A stretch of 64,000 bases of DNA from Alteraurantiacibacter aestuarii. Its GTDB lineage: Bacteria; Pseudomonadota; Alphaproteobacteria; Sphingomonadales; Sphingomonadaceae. Under the pieces are notes generated by a model. That model was not told the DNA's origin. It saw nothing but the letters and a program-made list of their open reading frames with translations, and did not search any database. The position numbers and the translations under genes were made by a program. The DNA lies in the NCBI RefSeq assembly GCF_009827405.1, contig NZ_WTYY01000004.1:1-64000 (forward strand). The letters run 5' to 3'. Positions 16,788 to 25,114 of this stretch are shown here, one piece after another (the first letter of the stretch is position 1; each line of letters opens with the position of its first letter).

Positions 16788-19463
16788 TTATTCGCGCCGG
16801 GGTGCTCCTTCATTCTGCGCGGCTGAACTGACCTGAACCGACCTGCTGACGTCGAGGCTGGCGCCTGCATCGAAAGCGCCACCGGGACCGGGGCCGACCG
16901 TGCTCACGCCGGCACCAACCCTGCCGATGGAAACGCTCTGGCCGGCATTGTTGTCGACCACAAGCTTGACCCACAAGCTGTTGTCATCCCTGAACCAGGA
17001 GGTCTCACCGGCAGCGCGCAGCGCGGCCAGGCTGGCTTGCTCTGCACCCCCGGCAGTGGTGCTGAATCCGGGCAGTTCAAAGATTACCGAGGAGCCGTTG
17101 TCCATTTCCCGCAGGGACAGTGACAGGGCTTCCCTGCTGGTCTCCACCCTGACGTCGGCTCCGCTGCGGATCGTGGTCTGCCCGGTGTACTCCCACCGCC
17201 TGCCGTTACGGCTGAGCATGACCGGATCGGTGATGGGACCACCGCCAAATCCGAAATTGCCGCCCACGCCAAAGTGGCCGAAGTCACCGCGGCACACAGC
17301 AGCGCCCCAGTCCGGCCTGATGTCACAGGCTTCGTCATCGGACGCGATGCCGTTGTCGAGCACGATATAGGAATTGGGCACACCGCCGACAGAGCCATCC
17401 CGGTCATGGATCGCCGCGCCCCTCCAGGCATTGGCACGCCCCAGATCGGAGGCCCAGCTGCGCACATATGGCGGGAAACTGACCGGCTTGGAATTGACGA
17501 ACTGTGCGCCCTCAATGGCGTTTTCGGTGCTCATCCCGAAGCTGGTATACATCAGGTAGGAGATCGCTCCCGCATCGCGCGTATCGTTGGGCATGAAGTT
17601 GACGAAAGTGGTGTTCACCACATCGTGCCGCATGTCGTAATACTCGTAACCGCGGATCGGGAAATCCGTGAGGTCGTTCGGCATGCTGCGACCATAGGCG
17701 ATTTCCTGCGGCGTGCTGGGATTTCCGATATTGCCGGATTCACCCACGAACACCGAATCGACCACCTTTGACGTATAGGCGGCCTGACCAACTGCGGCAG
17801 CCGCGTGGGTAAAGCCGACAGCATTGTCGGCCACTCTCAGGTTGGTGAACAGATGCAGTTCACCGCGACCCCATACGCCGCCGTGCCGGTTCTTGTAGCT
17901 GGTGAAATTCTCGAAGTGCGACACCAGCTTCTCGCTATTCGTGTCGGCCGGATCGGCATGGGCGAAATGGTAGTTGCTGCCACCGACACTGAAGGTGTTG
18001 TCGGGATTGGGACCACGGTCGAACATGAACCCGTCGTAATTGGAGTGGGCGGTGTTGCCGCTGAACTCGCGCACCGCAGTGCGGCGCGGCCATGTGTTGG
18101 CACTGGTCTCCGTACCTTCAAACTGGCCCGTAGGATGAACCGGCAAGGCGAACCAGAAACCTATCTGGTCGGAACCTGCAGCCACGTTGTCACGATAGAT
18201 ATTGTCCGGATTGGTGATCCAGAACGTTGACGCCGTGTTGTCCGAGGCAATCAGGACATGGTCGGAGCTCTGACCAGCGGCACTCGATGCAAAAGTCGAT
18301 GTATCGGCCGATCCTGCCGGTCCCAGGTTGGTCGGCTGACAGGGCAGGGTGGGGTGACACTTGGTCATGATCCCCAGATTGTGGACGAACTGGTTGCCCG
18401 TCTCCACCGCGTCTTCCAGGAAGAAGCAGTGACCCACGGTGTTGAAGGTGACGTTGTTTTCCACCCGCACATTATTGGTGCCATGCACCGTTACGCAGCG
18501 GCTGTAGGTATCGTGGATTGCGGAGTTCTGGATGTACTGCCCCTGGCCTTCGCCAACGAGGTGCCAGTGCATCGGGTAGCGGGCCAGATGCATGTTCTGC
18601 CCCATGCGGTTCAGCTCCACGCCGGAGACGCGCACGGTCGATGCGAGCATCGCCATGATGTGCCCGCCGAAGTAGTTGTTGTCCGCGTCTTCCGAAGCCT
18701 GGATCACGATATTGCGCGTCAGCAGGCCCACTTCGCCGCGCTCGTCCACGCCGAAGGTGATTTCACCGAAATGCATGTATTCCAGCGCGCGATCGAGCGT
18801 GATCACGTTCCCGTTGACGGCGGCGATGGTTCGCCTCTCTGCCTGACGCGGGTTGAAGTCGGTTGATGCCAGCACGATCTGATCGCCCTGTCGCCAGTCA
18901 CTGGCATCCAGCACTTCGATTTCGGCGCTGCCGGCCTGCGCCGTTCTGGCAAGCTTGGTCCAGGTGTGCTCCCGGTTGCCATGCAGGTTCAGCGTGCCGC
19001 CCATGATCAGAATGCCGCGGTCCCCCATGGTGTTGATGTCTTCATCGGGGACATTGTCTGTCAGGGTAATGGTCGCATTATGCGTGAAGGGCCGCTCCTC
19101 GCTGCCGATCTGCAATTCGCCCCGGCGCAAATAGATCCACTCGGTCTCCAGCGCGATATCGTGATCGTCCGCAAAGCGCAGCTTGCCGTCGATGGTAAGG
19201 CTGCGCAGCGCAGGCGGGCTGACGTCCAGGACAACTTCCATGTCCCGGCCAATCATGACCTCTTCGCCTGCGCCCGGCACCTTGCCGTCCGGCCATGCGG
19301 CAGGATCGGACCACTGCACTGTCCGGACCACCGCAGGAGGCGCATCAGTGCCCGCGTCCATATGCTGGTGGGCTTCCTGAGCATCAGCCTGTGCACCCAT
19401 GCCAAGCAAAACGGACACAGGAAGAAGCAAAGACACAAGGAGCAGGCGAGATTGCATGCGCAT
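16788..19463 (-). CDS. Secreted G8-domain protein related to CEMIP/TMEM2 hyaluronidases
   Basis: 891 residues. A signal peptide (1-28, ending GAQADA) is followed by a G8 domain (about 48-170: W..PAAWPDGKVPGAGEEV) and a long right-handed beta-helix. Several stretches read like animal CEMIP/TMEM2: MHWHLVGEG, AIHDTYSRCVTVHGTNN, GHCFFLEDAVE, VGESGNIG, HDRDGSVGGVPNSY. Those proteins depolymerise hyaluronan. Here the substrate may be an acidic polysaccharide, possibly the neighbouring EPS (inference). Start ATG 19463 has a GAGGGG site; a second in-frame ATG follows two codons later. It is transcribed toward the EPS locus but has its own upstream gap. Confidence 0.8.
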   Translation of the reverse strand: MRMQSRLLLVSLLLPVSVLLGMGAQADAQEAHQHMDAGTDAPPAVVRTVQWSDPAAWPDGKVPGAGEEVMIGRDMEVVLDVSPPALRSLTIDGKLRFADDHDIALETEWIYLRRGELQIGSEERPFTHNATITLTDNVPDEDINTMGDRGILIMGGTLNLHGNREHTWTKLARTAQAGSAEIEVLDASDWRQGDQIVLASTDFNPRQAERRTIAAVNGNVITLDRALEYMHFGEITFGVDERGEVGLLTRNIVIQASEDADNNYFGGHIMAMLASTVRVSGVELNRMGQNMHLARYPMHWHLVGEGQGQYIQNSAIHDTYSRCVTVHGTNNVRVENNVTFNTVGHCFFLEDAVETGNQFVHNLGIMTKCHPTLPCQPTNLGPAGSADTSTFASSAAGQSSDHVLIASDNTASTFWITNPDNIYRDNVAAGSDQIGFWFALPVHPTGQFEGTETSANTWPRRTAVREFSGNTAHSNYDGFMFDRGPNPDNTFSVGGSNYHFAHADPADTNSEKLVSHFENFTSYKNRHGGVWGRGELHLFTNLRVADNAVGFTHAAAAVGQAAYTSKVVDSVFVGESGNIGNPSTPQEIAYGRSMPNDLTDFPIRGYEYYDMRHDVVNTTFVNFMPNDTRDAGAISYLMYTSFGMSTENAIEGAQFVNSKPVSFPPYVRSWASDLGRANAWRGAAIHDRDGSVGGVPNSYIVLDNGIASDDEACDIRPDWGAAVCRGDFGHFGVGGNFGFGGGPITDPVMLSRNGRRWEYTGQTTIRSGADVRVETSREALSLSLREMDNGSSVIFELPGFSTTAGGAEQASLAALRAAGETSWFRDDNSLWVKLVVDNNAGQSVSIGRVGAGVSTVGPGPGGAFDAGASLDVSRSVQVSSAAQNEGAPRRE

Positions 19464-19733
19464 GACGATTATCCCCTCAACCGGGACTTTGAGCCCCGCT
19501 TTTTATAATTGGCCATGACTTTGCAACGGATGGCCGGATTTGCCAAGACGATATCAGGCCTGCGCCGAGACTGGTTGTAATTGATTGTAACAGTTTTCGC
19601 ATCTTTGCAGTTGCCCGCACCTCTGGCCCACCCCTGTGAGATGGACCGATACAGCGATGACGCCTGGAAAGTGGCCACCAGCGACGGGCGGCAATCGATC
19701 GGGATCGATCTCTATCCGATATTTTCAGGTGAG

Positions 19734-19809
19734 TGGTGCCGCTTAGGTGACTCGAACACCTGACCCCATCATTACGAATGATGTGCTCTACCAACTGAGC
19801 TAAAGCGGC
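19734..19809 (-). tRNA. tRNA-Thr(CGU)
   Basis: Minus-strand cloverleaf of 76 bases with 7-bp acceptor stem GCCGCTT/AAGCGGC, D-arm TAGCTCAGTTGGTAGAGCA, anticodon loop TTCGTAA, T-arm GTTCGAGTC and an encoded CCA end. Confidence 0.97.
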
Positions 19810-19862
19810 ACTGCACTCGCGCCATTATCGCTGGCCTTGGGCAAGCGCAATGGGCGAAAATA

Positions 19863-19936
19863 TGGAGGCCCGAGCCGGAATCGAACCGGCGTGCAAGGAT
19901 TTGCAGTCCTCTGCGTAACCACTCCGCCATCGGGCC
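19863..19936 (-). tRNA. tRNA-Cys(GCA)
   Basis: Minus-strand cloverleaf of 74 bases with acceptor stem GGCCCGA/TCGGGCC, anticodon loop CTGCAAA, T-loop GTTCGATTC, discriminator U and an encoded CCA end. It lies 53 bases upstream of tRNA-Thr and is probably co-transcribed with it. Confidence 0.97.
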
Positions 19937-20125
19937 GGAACCCTCGCTATTCGCGGGGGAGGCGGCGGACTAGCGGGGAATTGCCATCATGGCAATGCTT
20001 CCTTTCCTGCCCCCTGCCGGGCTGGTTACAGGCCGGCCGGATGCGGTGACAATAATTTCGCCGCGGCCGCCTGAAAAAAGTGGTATTTTTTGCCTCGCTC
20101 CGGTCGCCGGAGCGGAGGGGGTGCC

Positions 20126-20812
20126 ATGACGGATATACGCAAGCCAATATTCGATGCCGTGCGCGCAGCGGGCAAGTCCGGCCTGTTCAATGACAGCGCG
20201 AAGATCACTGCTCTTGATGCGCTGCTGGACGATTTCGGCATCCCGAAATCGGAACCTGCGGTCACCGATGTGACGCTCAAGATCCTGCTGGAAATCGCTA
20301 AGCACGAAGGAATCGTGCCCGAAGCCTATAAGGATAGCGTGGGCGTGTGGACCTGGGGGATTGGCGTCACCAACGCCAGCGGGCACCAGGTCTATCCGCG
20401 ATACAAGGACAATCCGCAGACGCTTCCCTATACGCTGAAGGTCGCCGTGTGGCTGATGCGGCAGAAGTATCTGCCCCCTGTGCTGGCGGCGTTCGAGGAC
20501 TGTAATCTGACCGAGAACGAGCTGGGTGCGGCGCTTTCCTTCCAGTACAACACCGGCGGAATTGCGCGGGCGACGTGGGTCAAGCAGGTGGTTGCCGGCC
20601 AGCTTGCAGAGGCGCGTGTGTCGATCCTCAACTGGAACAAGCCGCCGGAGATTCTCGGTCGCCGCAAAGCGGAGCGGGACCTGTTCTTCGATGGCAAATG
20701 GGCAGGCGACGGCAAGGCGCTGGTCTATGGCGTCGCCAAGCCGAGCTATCATCCCAAGGGTGCGGTCAACACCGATATCACCGCAGCGGCGCGCGAGGCG
20801 TTGAAACCTTAG
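20126..20812 (+). CDS. GH24 (T4-type) lysozyme-like muramidase
   Basis: 228 residues. The T4-lysozyme triad is present with exact spacing: Glu61 (KHEG), Asp70 (YKDSVG) and Thr76 (WTWGIG). FQYNTGGIARAT and a C-terminal lysozyme fold follow. There is an N-terminal extension of about 50 residues but no signal peptide, as in holin-dependent endolysins. The ATG at 20126 is preceded by GGAGGGG. No holin, spanin or other phage gene is nearby, so it may be a relic or a domesticated cell-wall enzyme. Confidence 0.85.
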   Translation: MTDIRKPIFDAVRAAGKSGLFNDSAKITALDALLDDFGIPKSEPAVTDVTLKILLEIAKHEGIVPEAYKDSVGVWTWGIGVTNASGHQVYPRYKDNPQTLPYTLKVAVWLMRQKYLPPVLAAFEDCNLTENELGAALSFQYNTGGIARATWVKQVVAGQLAEARVSILNWNKPPEILGRRKAERDLFFDGKWAGDGKALVYGVAKPSYHPKGAVNTDITAAAREALKP

Positions 20813-20906
20813 CGGCTCCGGGCCTGTCACATTGGGTCCATCACACTTGTCGAGGCTGCGCGCAGGCTCTAGCCACGGGGCCACAGCGCAACAGGATATG
20901 GTGCAG

Positions 20907-22385
20907 ATGGCCGACGACAAACCCAAATTGCAGCGGATCGCGGGGCATAGCGAGGAGCGCTTCCTCGGCTCCGACGTGTTCGAGAGTGACCGGCGCAACC
21001 TGCCGCCGCCCAATGGCTCCGGTACCATCCGTGAGGATGCGCGCGATATCGATATCTACCACCAGTGCGATGTGGCGGTGATCGGCGGCGGACCGGCTGG
21101 TTGCGCGGCGGCGTGGGCTGCGGCCAGGGCGGGCGCCGATGTCACCTTGGTGGAGCGCTACAACTGCCTGGGCGGGCTTTCCACCGGCGGTCTGGTGATG
21201 TGGATTGACCGCATGACAGACTGGCAGGGCAACCATGTGATCCAGGGCTTTGCCCGCGAATTCATCGAGCGCATGCCGCCCGAGGCCGTGGCCGGTCCTC
21301 CGCGAGCGGACTGGGGCAGCCGCGACCCGGTGAAGGCGGGCTATTGGGGCAATCGCACCACTGCCTTTCACGGCATCGTGCAATGGGCGCCCACGCTCGA
21401 TCCCGAACGGATGAAGCTCAACGCGCAGGAAATGCTGCTGGAGGCGGGCGTGCGCATCGTCTTCCACGCATGGGCCGCGCGCCCGCTGGTGGAGGATGGT
21501 GCGGCAAAGGGCGTGATCTTCGAAAGCAAGGCCGGGCGCAACGCACTGCTGGCCAAGGTGGTGGTGGATACCACCGGCGATGGCGACATGTTCGCCCGCG
21601 CCGGGGCCGAATTCGACACCGATATCGAGGAAGGCGACGTCCACCATTCGATGAACACCGGCTGGGTGCTGGGCGGCGTGAACATGGATCGCTGGATCGA
21701 CTGGAAGGTGCATGACCCGGACGGCCTGCGCGAATTCATGGCGCGCGGACGTGAGGAGCTGGGATATTTCCAGACTCCTTATGTCAGCTGGCGGCCCGAT
21801 ATCGCGCTGTTCCTGGGGCCGCGCCAGTCTGGCCTGTCGGCGCTCGACGTGGATGACATGACCGAGGTCGAGATTCGCAGCCACCGTCTGATGGAGGGCC
21901 ATTGCCAGTTCTTCCGCAAACATGCGCCGGGCTTCGAAAGCGCCTATTCGCTGCAAAGCGCCAGCCAGCTGGGCGTGCGCCACACGCGGCGGCTGGCAGG
22001 GCTTGGCCGGATAGAGCGCAAGGACTGGGGCGAGGATATTCCCGCAACGGATGAAGTGGGCATTTCCCCCTCGATCAGCCCCAAGTTTCCGGTCGTGTCC
22101 GTGCCATACGGATCGCTCGTCCCGCGCGCGCTGGACGGGCTGCTGGTGGGCGGACGGCACATCAGCTGCGATGCCAATTCCCACGGCTTCATGCGCGAGA
22201 TTCCGCAATGCTGGCTGACCGGCCACGCGGCAGGCGTGGGCGCCGCGCTGGCTGCCGATGGCGGCGTGCAGCCGCGCGATGTGAATGTGGACCAGATTCG
22301 CAAGGTCCTGCGGGCGCAAGGTGCGCATCTGACCGACGATGCAGCGGTGGCGGCGGTGCGGGCGGAGGCTGTTCCGGCGCAATAA
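20907..22385 (+). CDS. FAD-dependent oxidoreductase
   Basis: 492 residues. A Rossmann FAD-binding site lies near residue 50 (CDVAVIGGGPAGCAAAWAAA, then VTLVER), and a second FAD contact near the end (DGLLVGGRHISCDANSHG). It belongs to the FAD_oxidored group of putative dehydrogenases; no substrate can be read from it. Two nearby ATGs (20898 and 20907) are possible; 20907 has an AGGA site at better spacing. It stands 94 bases after the lysozyme gene and faces the diguanylate cyclase. Confidence 0.85.
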   Translation: MADDKPKLQRIAGHSEERFLGSDVFESDRRNLPPPNGSGTIREDARDIDIYHQCDVAVIGGGPAGCAAAWAAARAGADVTLVERYNCLGGLSTGGLVMWIDRMTDWQGNHVIQGFAREFIERMPPEAVAGPPRADWGSRDPVKAGYWGNRTTAFHGIVQWAPTLDPERMKLNAQEMLLEAGVRIVFHAWAARPLVEDGAAKGVIFESKAGRNALLAKVVVDTTGDGDMFARAGAEFDTDIEEGDVHHSMNTGWVLGGVNMDRWIDWKVHDPDGLREFMARGREELGYFQTPYVSWRPDIALFLGPRQSGLSALDVDDMTEVEIRSHRLMEGHCQFFRKHAPGFESAYSLQSASQLGVRHTRRLAGLGRIERKDWGEDIPATDEVGISPSISPKFPVVSVPYGSLVPRALDGLLVGGRHISCDANSHGFMREIPQCWLTGHAAGVGAALAADGGVQPRDVNVDQIRKVLRAQGAHLTDDAAVAAVRAEAVPAQ

Positions 22386-22508
22386 ATCACACCTGATGCA
22401 GCGGAGAACAAGGGGGCAAAGGTGCGGCCTGCCGGCAGGCGCGCGCTCTGCTGGCGCTGGCGGCAGGCTGGCGGCGCGCACGGCCAGCTTGGCCAGAGCC
22501 CTCACCAT

Positions 22509-23486
22509 CTATGGCGAGTGAGGAGCCCGCCTGTCGTGCTTGGTGACCTGCCTTGTCGATATGGCACTTATCAGGGGCCGCACGCCGCCCCGCGCACTTC
22601 CAGTCCTGATCGGCGAGACGGCCACGCCCGCCATTCCAACCTGCATGCAGGAACCCTTCACCTTGGCTTCGTACATCAGGTGATCCGCTTCGCCCACCAA
22701 CAGCTCCAGCGAAGCGCTTCCGGGTGGGACCAGCAAGGCACCCAGGCTACACAGAAAATTGCCCTCCGGCCCGGTTCGCCTGTCGTTCAATGTTGTATCC
22801 AGTCGTCTGGCGAGGCCGCGCGCTGCGTCCTCACTTTTCACCGGCATGAAGATGACGAATTCGTCCCCGCCCATCCGGGCAAAGACGTCTCCGCGCCGGA
22901 TTGATTTTCTGACAAGAGAAGAGAAATCCTTCAGCCGCTTGTCTCCGGCGGCGTGGCCGTGCCGGTCATTTACGGCCTTCAGTCCATCAAGATCGGCATA
23001 TATGAGAAGGCGCCATTGTCGGCTGCTGCACAAGGACTCGGCAAATTCAAAAAACGCCTGCCTGTTCAGTGCTCCGGTCAGCGGTTCGATCCGTGCCAGC
23101 CACCACTCTCTCAGGAAGGCACCGCGCACCGCCGCGATGACAATTATGAGCATTGAAAGAGCGACAAATCGCAGCCCAAGGTCCCACGAAAGAGCCGCTG
23201 AACCATAGGGGTAGAGTTCAAATCCATTGATCCAGAATGTCAGCAACATGCAGCAGACCGCAACTGCGTAGCCCCGCGTCAGGCCCAGCAGCCACGTGGC
23301 ACCGCACATCACAAACAGATAGACCGGCCCAAACCAGACGTTTGCCCCGGTGATCACATCTGCCAGCAGGGCAAGATCGACCAGCAACAGAACTATGATC
23401 CAGGCAGTTGCCCGCCGCAGGCGTTGGGTTGTGTATGCCCAGCTCGATATGTGGCTGAAAGCATTCAGTGAAGGCGGCGCTTGCAT
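22509..23486 (-). CDS. Membrane-bound diguanylate cyclase (GGDEF)
   Basis: 325 residues. About five membrane helices (28-122) are followed by a GGDEF domain with an intact active site (GGDEF 206-210) and the product-inhibition I-site RRGD (197-200) five residues before it. It should make cyclic di-GMP from GTP at the inner membrane. The ATG at 23486 has AGAGGG upstream; a TTG six codons earlier is less likely. There is no EAL domain. Cyclic di-GMP commonly raises EPS synthesis, so it may feed the EPS locus (inference). Confidence 0.92.
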   Translation of the reverse strand: MQAPPSLNAFSHISSWAYTTQRLRRATAWIIVLLLVDLALLADVITGANVWFGPVYLFVMCGATWLLGLTRGYAVAVCCMLLTFWINGFELYPYGSAALSWDLGLRFVALSMLIIVIAAVRGAFLREWWLARIEPLTGALNRQAFFEFAESLCSSRQWRLLIYADLDGLKAVNDRHGHAAGDKRLKDFSSLVRKSIRRGDVFARMGGDEFVIFMPVKSEDAARGLARRLDTTLNDRRTGPEGNFLCSLGALLVPPGSASLELLVGEADHLMYEAKVKGSCMQVGMAGVAVSPIRTGSARGGVRPLISAISTRQVTKHDRRAPHSP

Positions 23487-23536
23487 GGCCCTCTTTTCGG
23501 CCAAAAAGGTAAATTTGCGCTTATCGAATTGCCCTG

Positions 23537-23568
23537 TTTCGTGAAGCTATCTGGGTTTCGTGAAGCTA
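23537..23568. repeat. 13-bp direct repeat upstream of the diguanylate cyclase gene
   Basis: TTTCGTGAAGCTA occurs at 23537-23549 and 23556-23568, 19 bp apart and 50-80 bp upstream of the cyclase ATG. It could be a tandem regulator site or a small local duplication. Confidence 0.6.
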
Positions 23569-23669
23569 GCTGGACGCATTCTCACCATGTCCGTGCAATT
23601 GGCCGGGATTTTTCAGACATCGCAAACAACTGGCGGAGCTATAGCTCAATCTGCTCGGTGCAGGAAAGA

Positions 23670-23698
23670 GCGCGCCGCCAATCGGTCTGGCGGCGCGC
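23670..23698. terminator. Strong hairpin downstream of the small secreted-protein gene
   Basis: GCGCGCCGCC (23670-23679) and GGCGGCGCGC (23689-23698) form a perfect 10-bp stem. On the minus strand it is followed by a short pyrimidine run, so it is a probable terminator for the gene at 23717. Confidence 0.6.
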
Positions 23699-23716
23699 CT
23701 CACTTTCGATTCCGGA

Positions 23717-23938
23717 TCAGCAAACCTGACCGGGATACCATTCGGTGACCATCGGCGTGCCCGAAATTGTGCCCTGTTGATAGAAGATTGTCAGGTTGTC
23801 ATCGCAGACATACTGGACGCCATTCCCATAGGAATTGAACCAGGTCACGACGTACATTGCCTGTGCGGGGGCTGCCATCCCGAGGGCGGCCAGAGCAAGT
23901 CCCGCGGCTGCGAGCCGCTTACGGCGGAAGTTCAACAT
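23717..23938 (-). CDS. Small secreted cysteine-containing protein (DUF6289-like)
   Basis: 73 residues. A basic start (MLNFRRKR), a hydrophobic core and an APAQA cleavage site give a mature peptide of about 46 residues rich in Tyr, Trp and Phe, with two cysteines (VQYVCDD and the C-terminal GQVC) that may form a disulfide. The ATG at 23938 is chosen because AGAGGAG lies 6 bases upstream; two in-frame ATGs further out fit less well. The overall shape resembles the small DUF6289 proteins of sphingomonads; I am not certain of that. Function unknown. Confidence 0.7.
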   Translation of the reverse strand: MLNFRRKRLAAAGLALAALGMAAPAQAMYVVTWFNSYGNGVQYVCDDNLTIFYQQGTISGTPMVTEWYPGQVC

Positions 23939-24262
23939 ATCCATCTCCTCTGTACGCGACTCCAGTAGTCGCAAGCGAAGGATATGAATATAAGAAATGG
24001 AGTCAATAATAGTAGTTGGAGATACGCAATGTTACTTATTTAGAATATTATCACAAAATATATGAATAATATTCCGTTTTCCTTGTCAATTCACTATTCA
24101 AACGCGGAGCGGATGGCGGTTTTATATGGCTGATGGACGCTCGTCCCGGATCGGATTACCATACGATGGAAGCCGATATTGTGAATACCGCACGGCTGAC
24201 CAGTCAGGCGAATGTAGTCTTTTTGATCAGTGTGCGCCTCACTGCCATGGGCCGCACCCTGC
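23939..24262. other. Intergenic region with an AT-rich patch
   Basis: About 320 bases without a credible gene. From about 23975 to 24105 the sequence is strongly AT-rich, in sharp contrast to its GC-rich surroundings. It probably holds the promoter of the small secreted-protein gene. The rest shows no recognised feature. Confidence 0.7.
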
Positions 24263-25108
24263 TCACGCACCAGCCAGAAATGCGCGCAGCACGCGCTCGC
24301 TGCCTTCGGGATCATCGCGGTAGCTGCCGTGGCCGCAGCCTTCGAACACTTCCAGCTGCGCGCGTCCGGCAAATGCTTCGGCCAGTTCCTGCGCACAGAT
24401 CACCGGAGTGATCGGATCTTCGGTTCCGGCCAGGATCAGCGTGGGGCAGGTGATGGCGGCCAGCTGCGGGCGCAGGTCCATGTCCTGTAATTCGCCCTTG
24501 AAGAAGTGGATCGTCACCTCATCCTTGCGGATTGCGCGATTCATTGCCGCAGCGGGATCGGTCGCGGGGTTGCGGTTGTAGAGCGGCAGGCAGACACTGG
24601 TATAGCGCGCGAAGCTCTCCTTGCTGGGCTGCTCCCAGTTGGCCCGGGCCACTTCCACGGCCTCGGCGCCGCCCAGCTTCTCGAATATCGCCAGCGTATG
24701 GTCATAGCGCATGCGCGCAGCGGTAGAGGAGAGGATCAGTTTTGATGGTCCATGCGGGTGCCGCGCGGCATAATGCATCGCCACCATGCCGCCAAAGCTC
24801 TGCCCCAGCACCACCGGCTTTTCGATCCCCAGTGCGGCGCAGAAATCGGCAATGTCATCGGCCCAGCGGTCCAGATGCATGTCAGCAAAATCGCCGGTGG
24901 AACGGCCGTTGCCCCGGTGGTCCAGATAGATCACCTGATGCGTATCGGCGAAACGATCGAAATAGGGGCGCAAGGTCGAGTGATCGAACCCTGGCCCGCC
25001 ATGCAGCACCAGCAGGGTGGGGCGCGGCTCCATGCCCTCCGGCCCCGGCATCAGCTGCGATCCGGCGGTGTCGAAGAAGATGCGCGCGCGGTCCAGCTGG
25101 ATGAACAT
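24263..25108 (-). CDS. Alpha/beta hydrolase (proline iminopeptidase-like)
   Basis: 281 residues. HGGPGFDH forms the oxyanion region. The nucleophile is Ser104 in GQSFGG, the acid Asp lies in LAGTEDPITP and the base His in GCGHGSYRDD. The HGGPG motif is typical of the S33 iminopeptidase family, but many members are esterases or C-C hydrolases. It starts 6 bases after the dehydratase stop, so it is the last gene of the MFS-dehydratase-hydrolase operon and probably acts in the same pathway. Confidence 0.87.
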   Translation of the reverse strand: MFIQLDRARIFFDTAGSQLMPGPEGMEPRPTLLVLHGGPGFDHSTLRPYFDRFADTHQVIYLDHRGNGRSTGDFADMHLDRWADDIADFCAALGIEKPVVLGQSFGGMVAMHYAARHPHGPSKLILSSTAARMRYDHTLAIFEKLGGAEAVEVARANWEQPSKESFARYTSVCLPLYNRNPATDPAAAMNRAIRKDEVTIHFFKGELQDMDLRPQLAAITCPTLILAGTEDPITPVICAQELAEAFAGRAQLEVFEGCGHGSYRDDPEGSERVLRAFLAGA

Positions 25109-25114
25109 GGTGGT

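Noticed and set aside
19734-20812. Prophage remnant at the tRNA genes
   Set aside because: Only a lysozyme gene supports it; there is no integrase, no repeat of a tRNA 3' end and no phage structural gene.
20841-22508. Minus-strand open frame of 555 codons
   Set aside because: Antisense to the FAD oxidoreductase with biased His/Ala/Arg composition, as expected for a shadow of a GC-rich gene.
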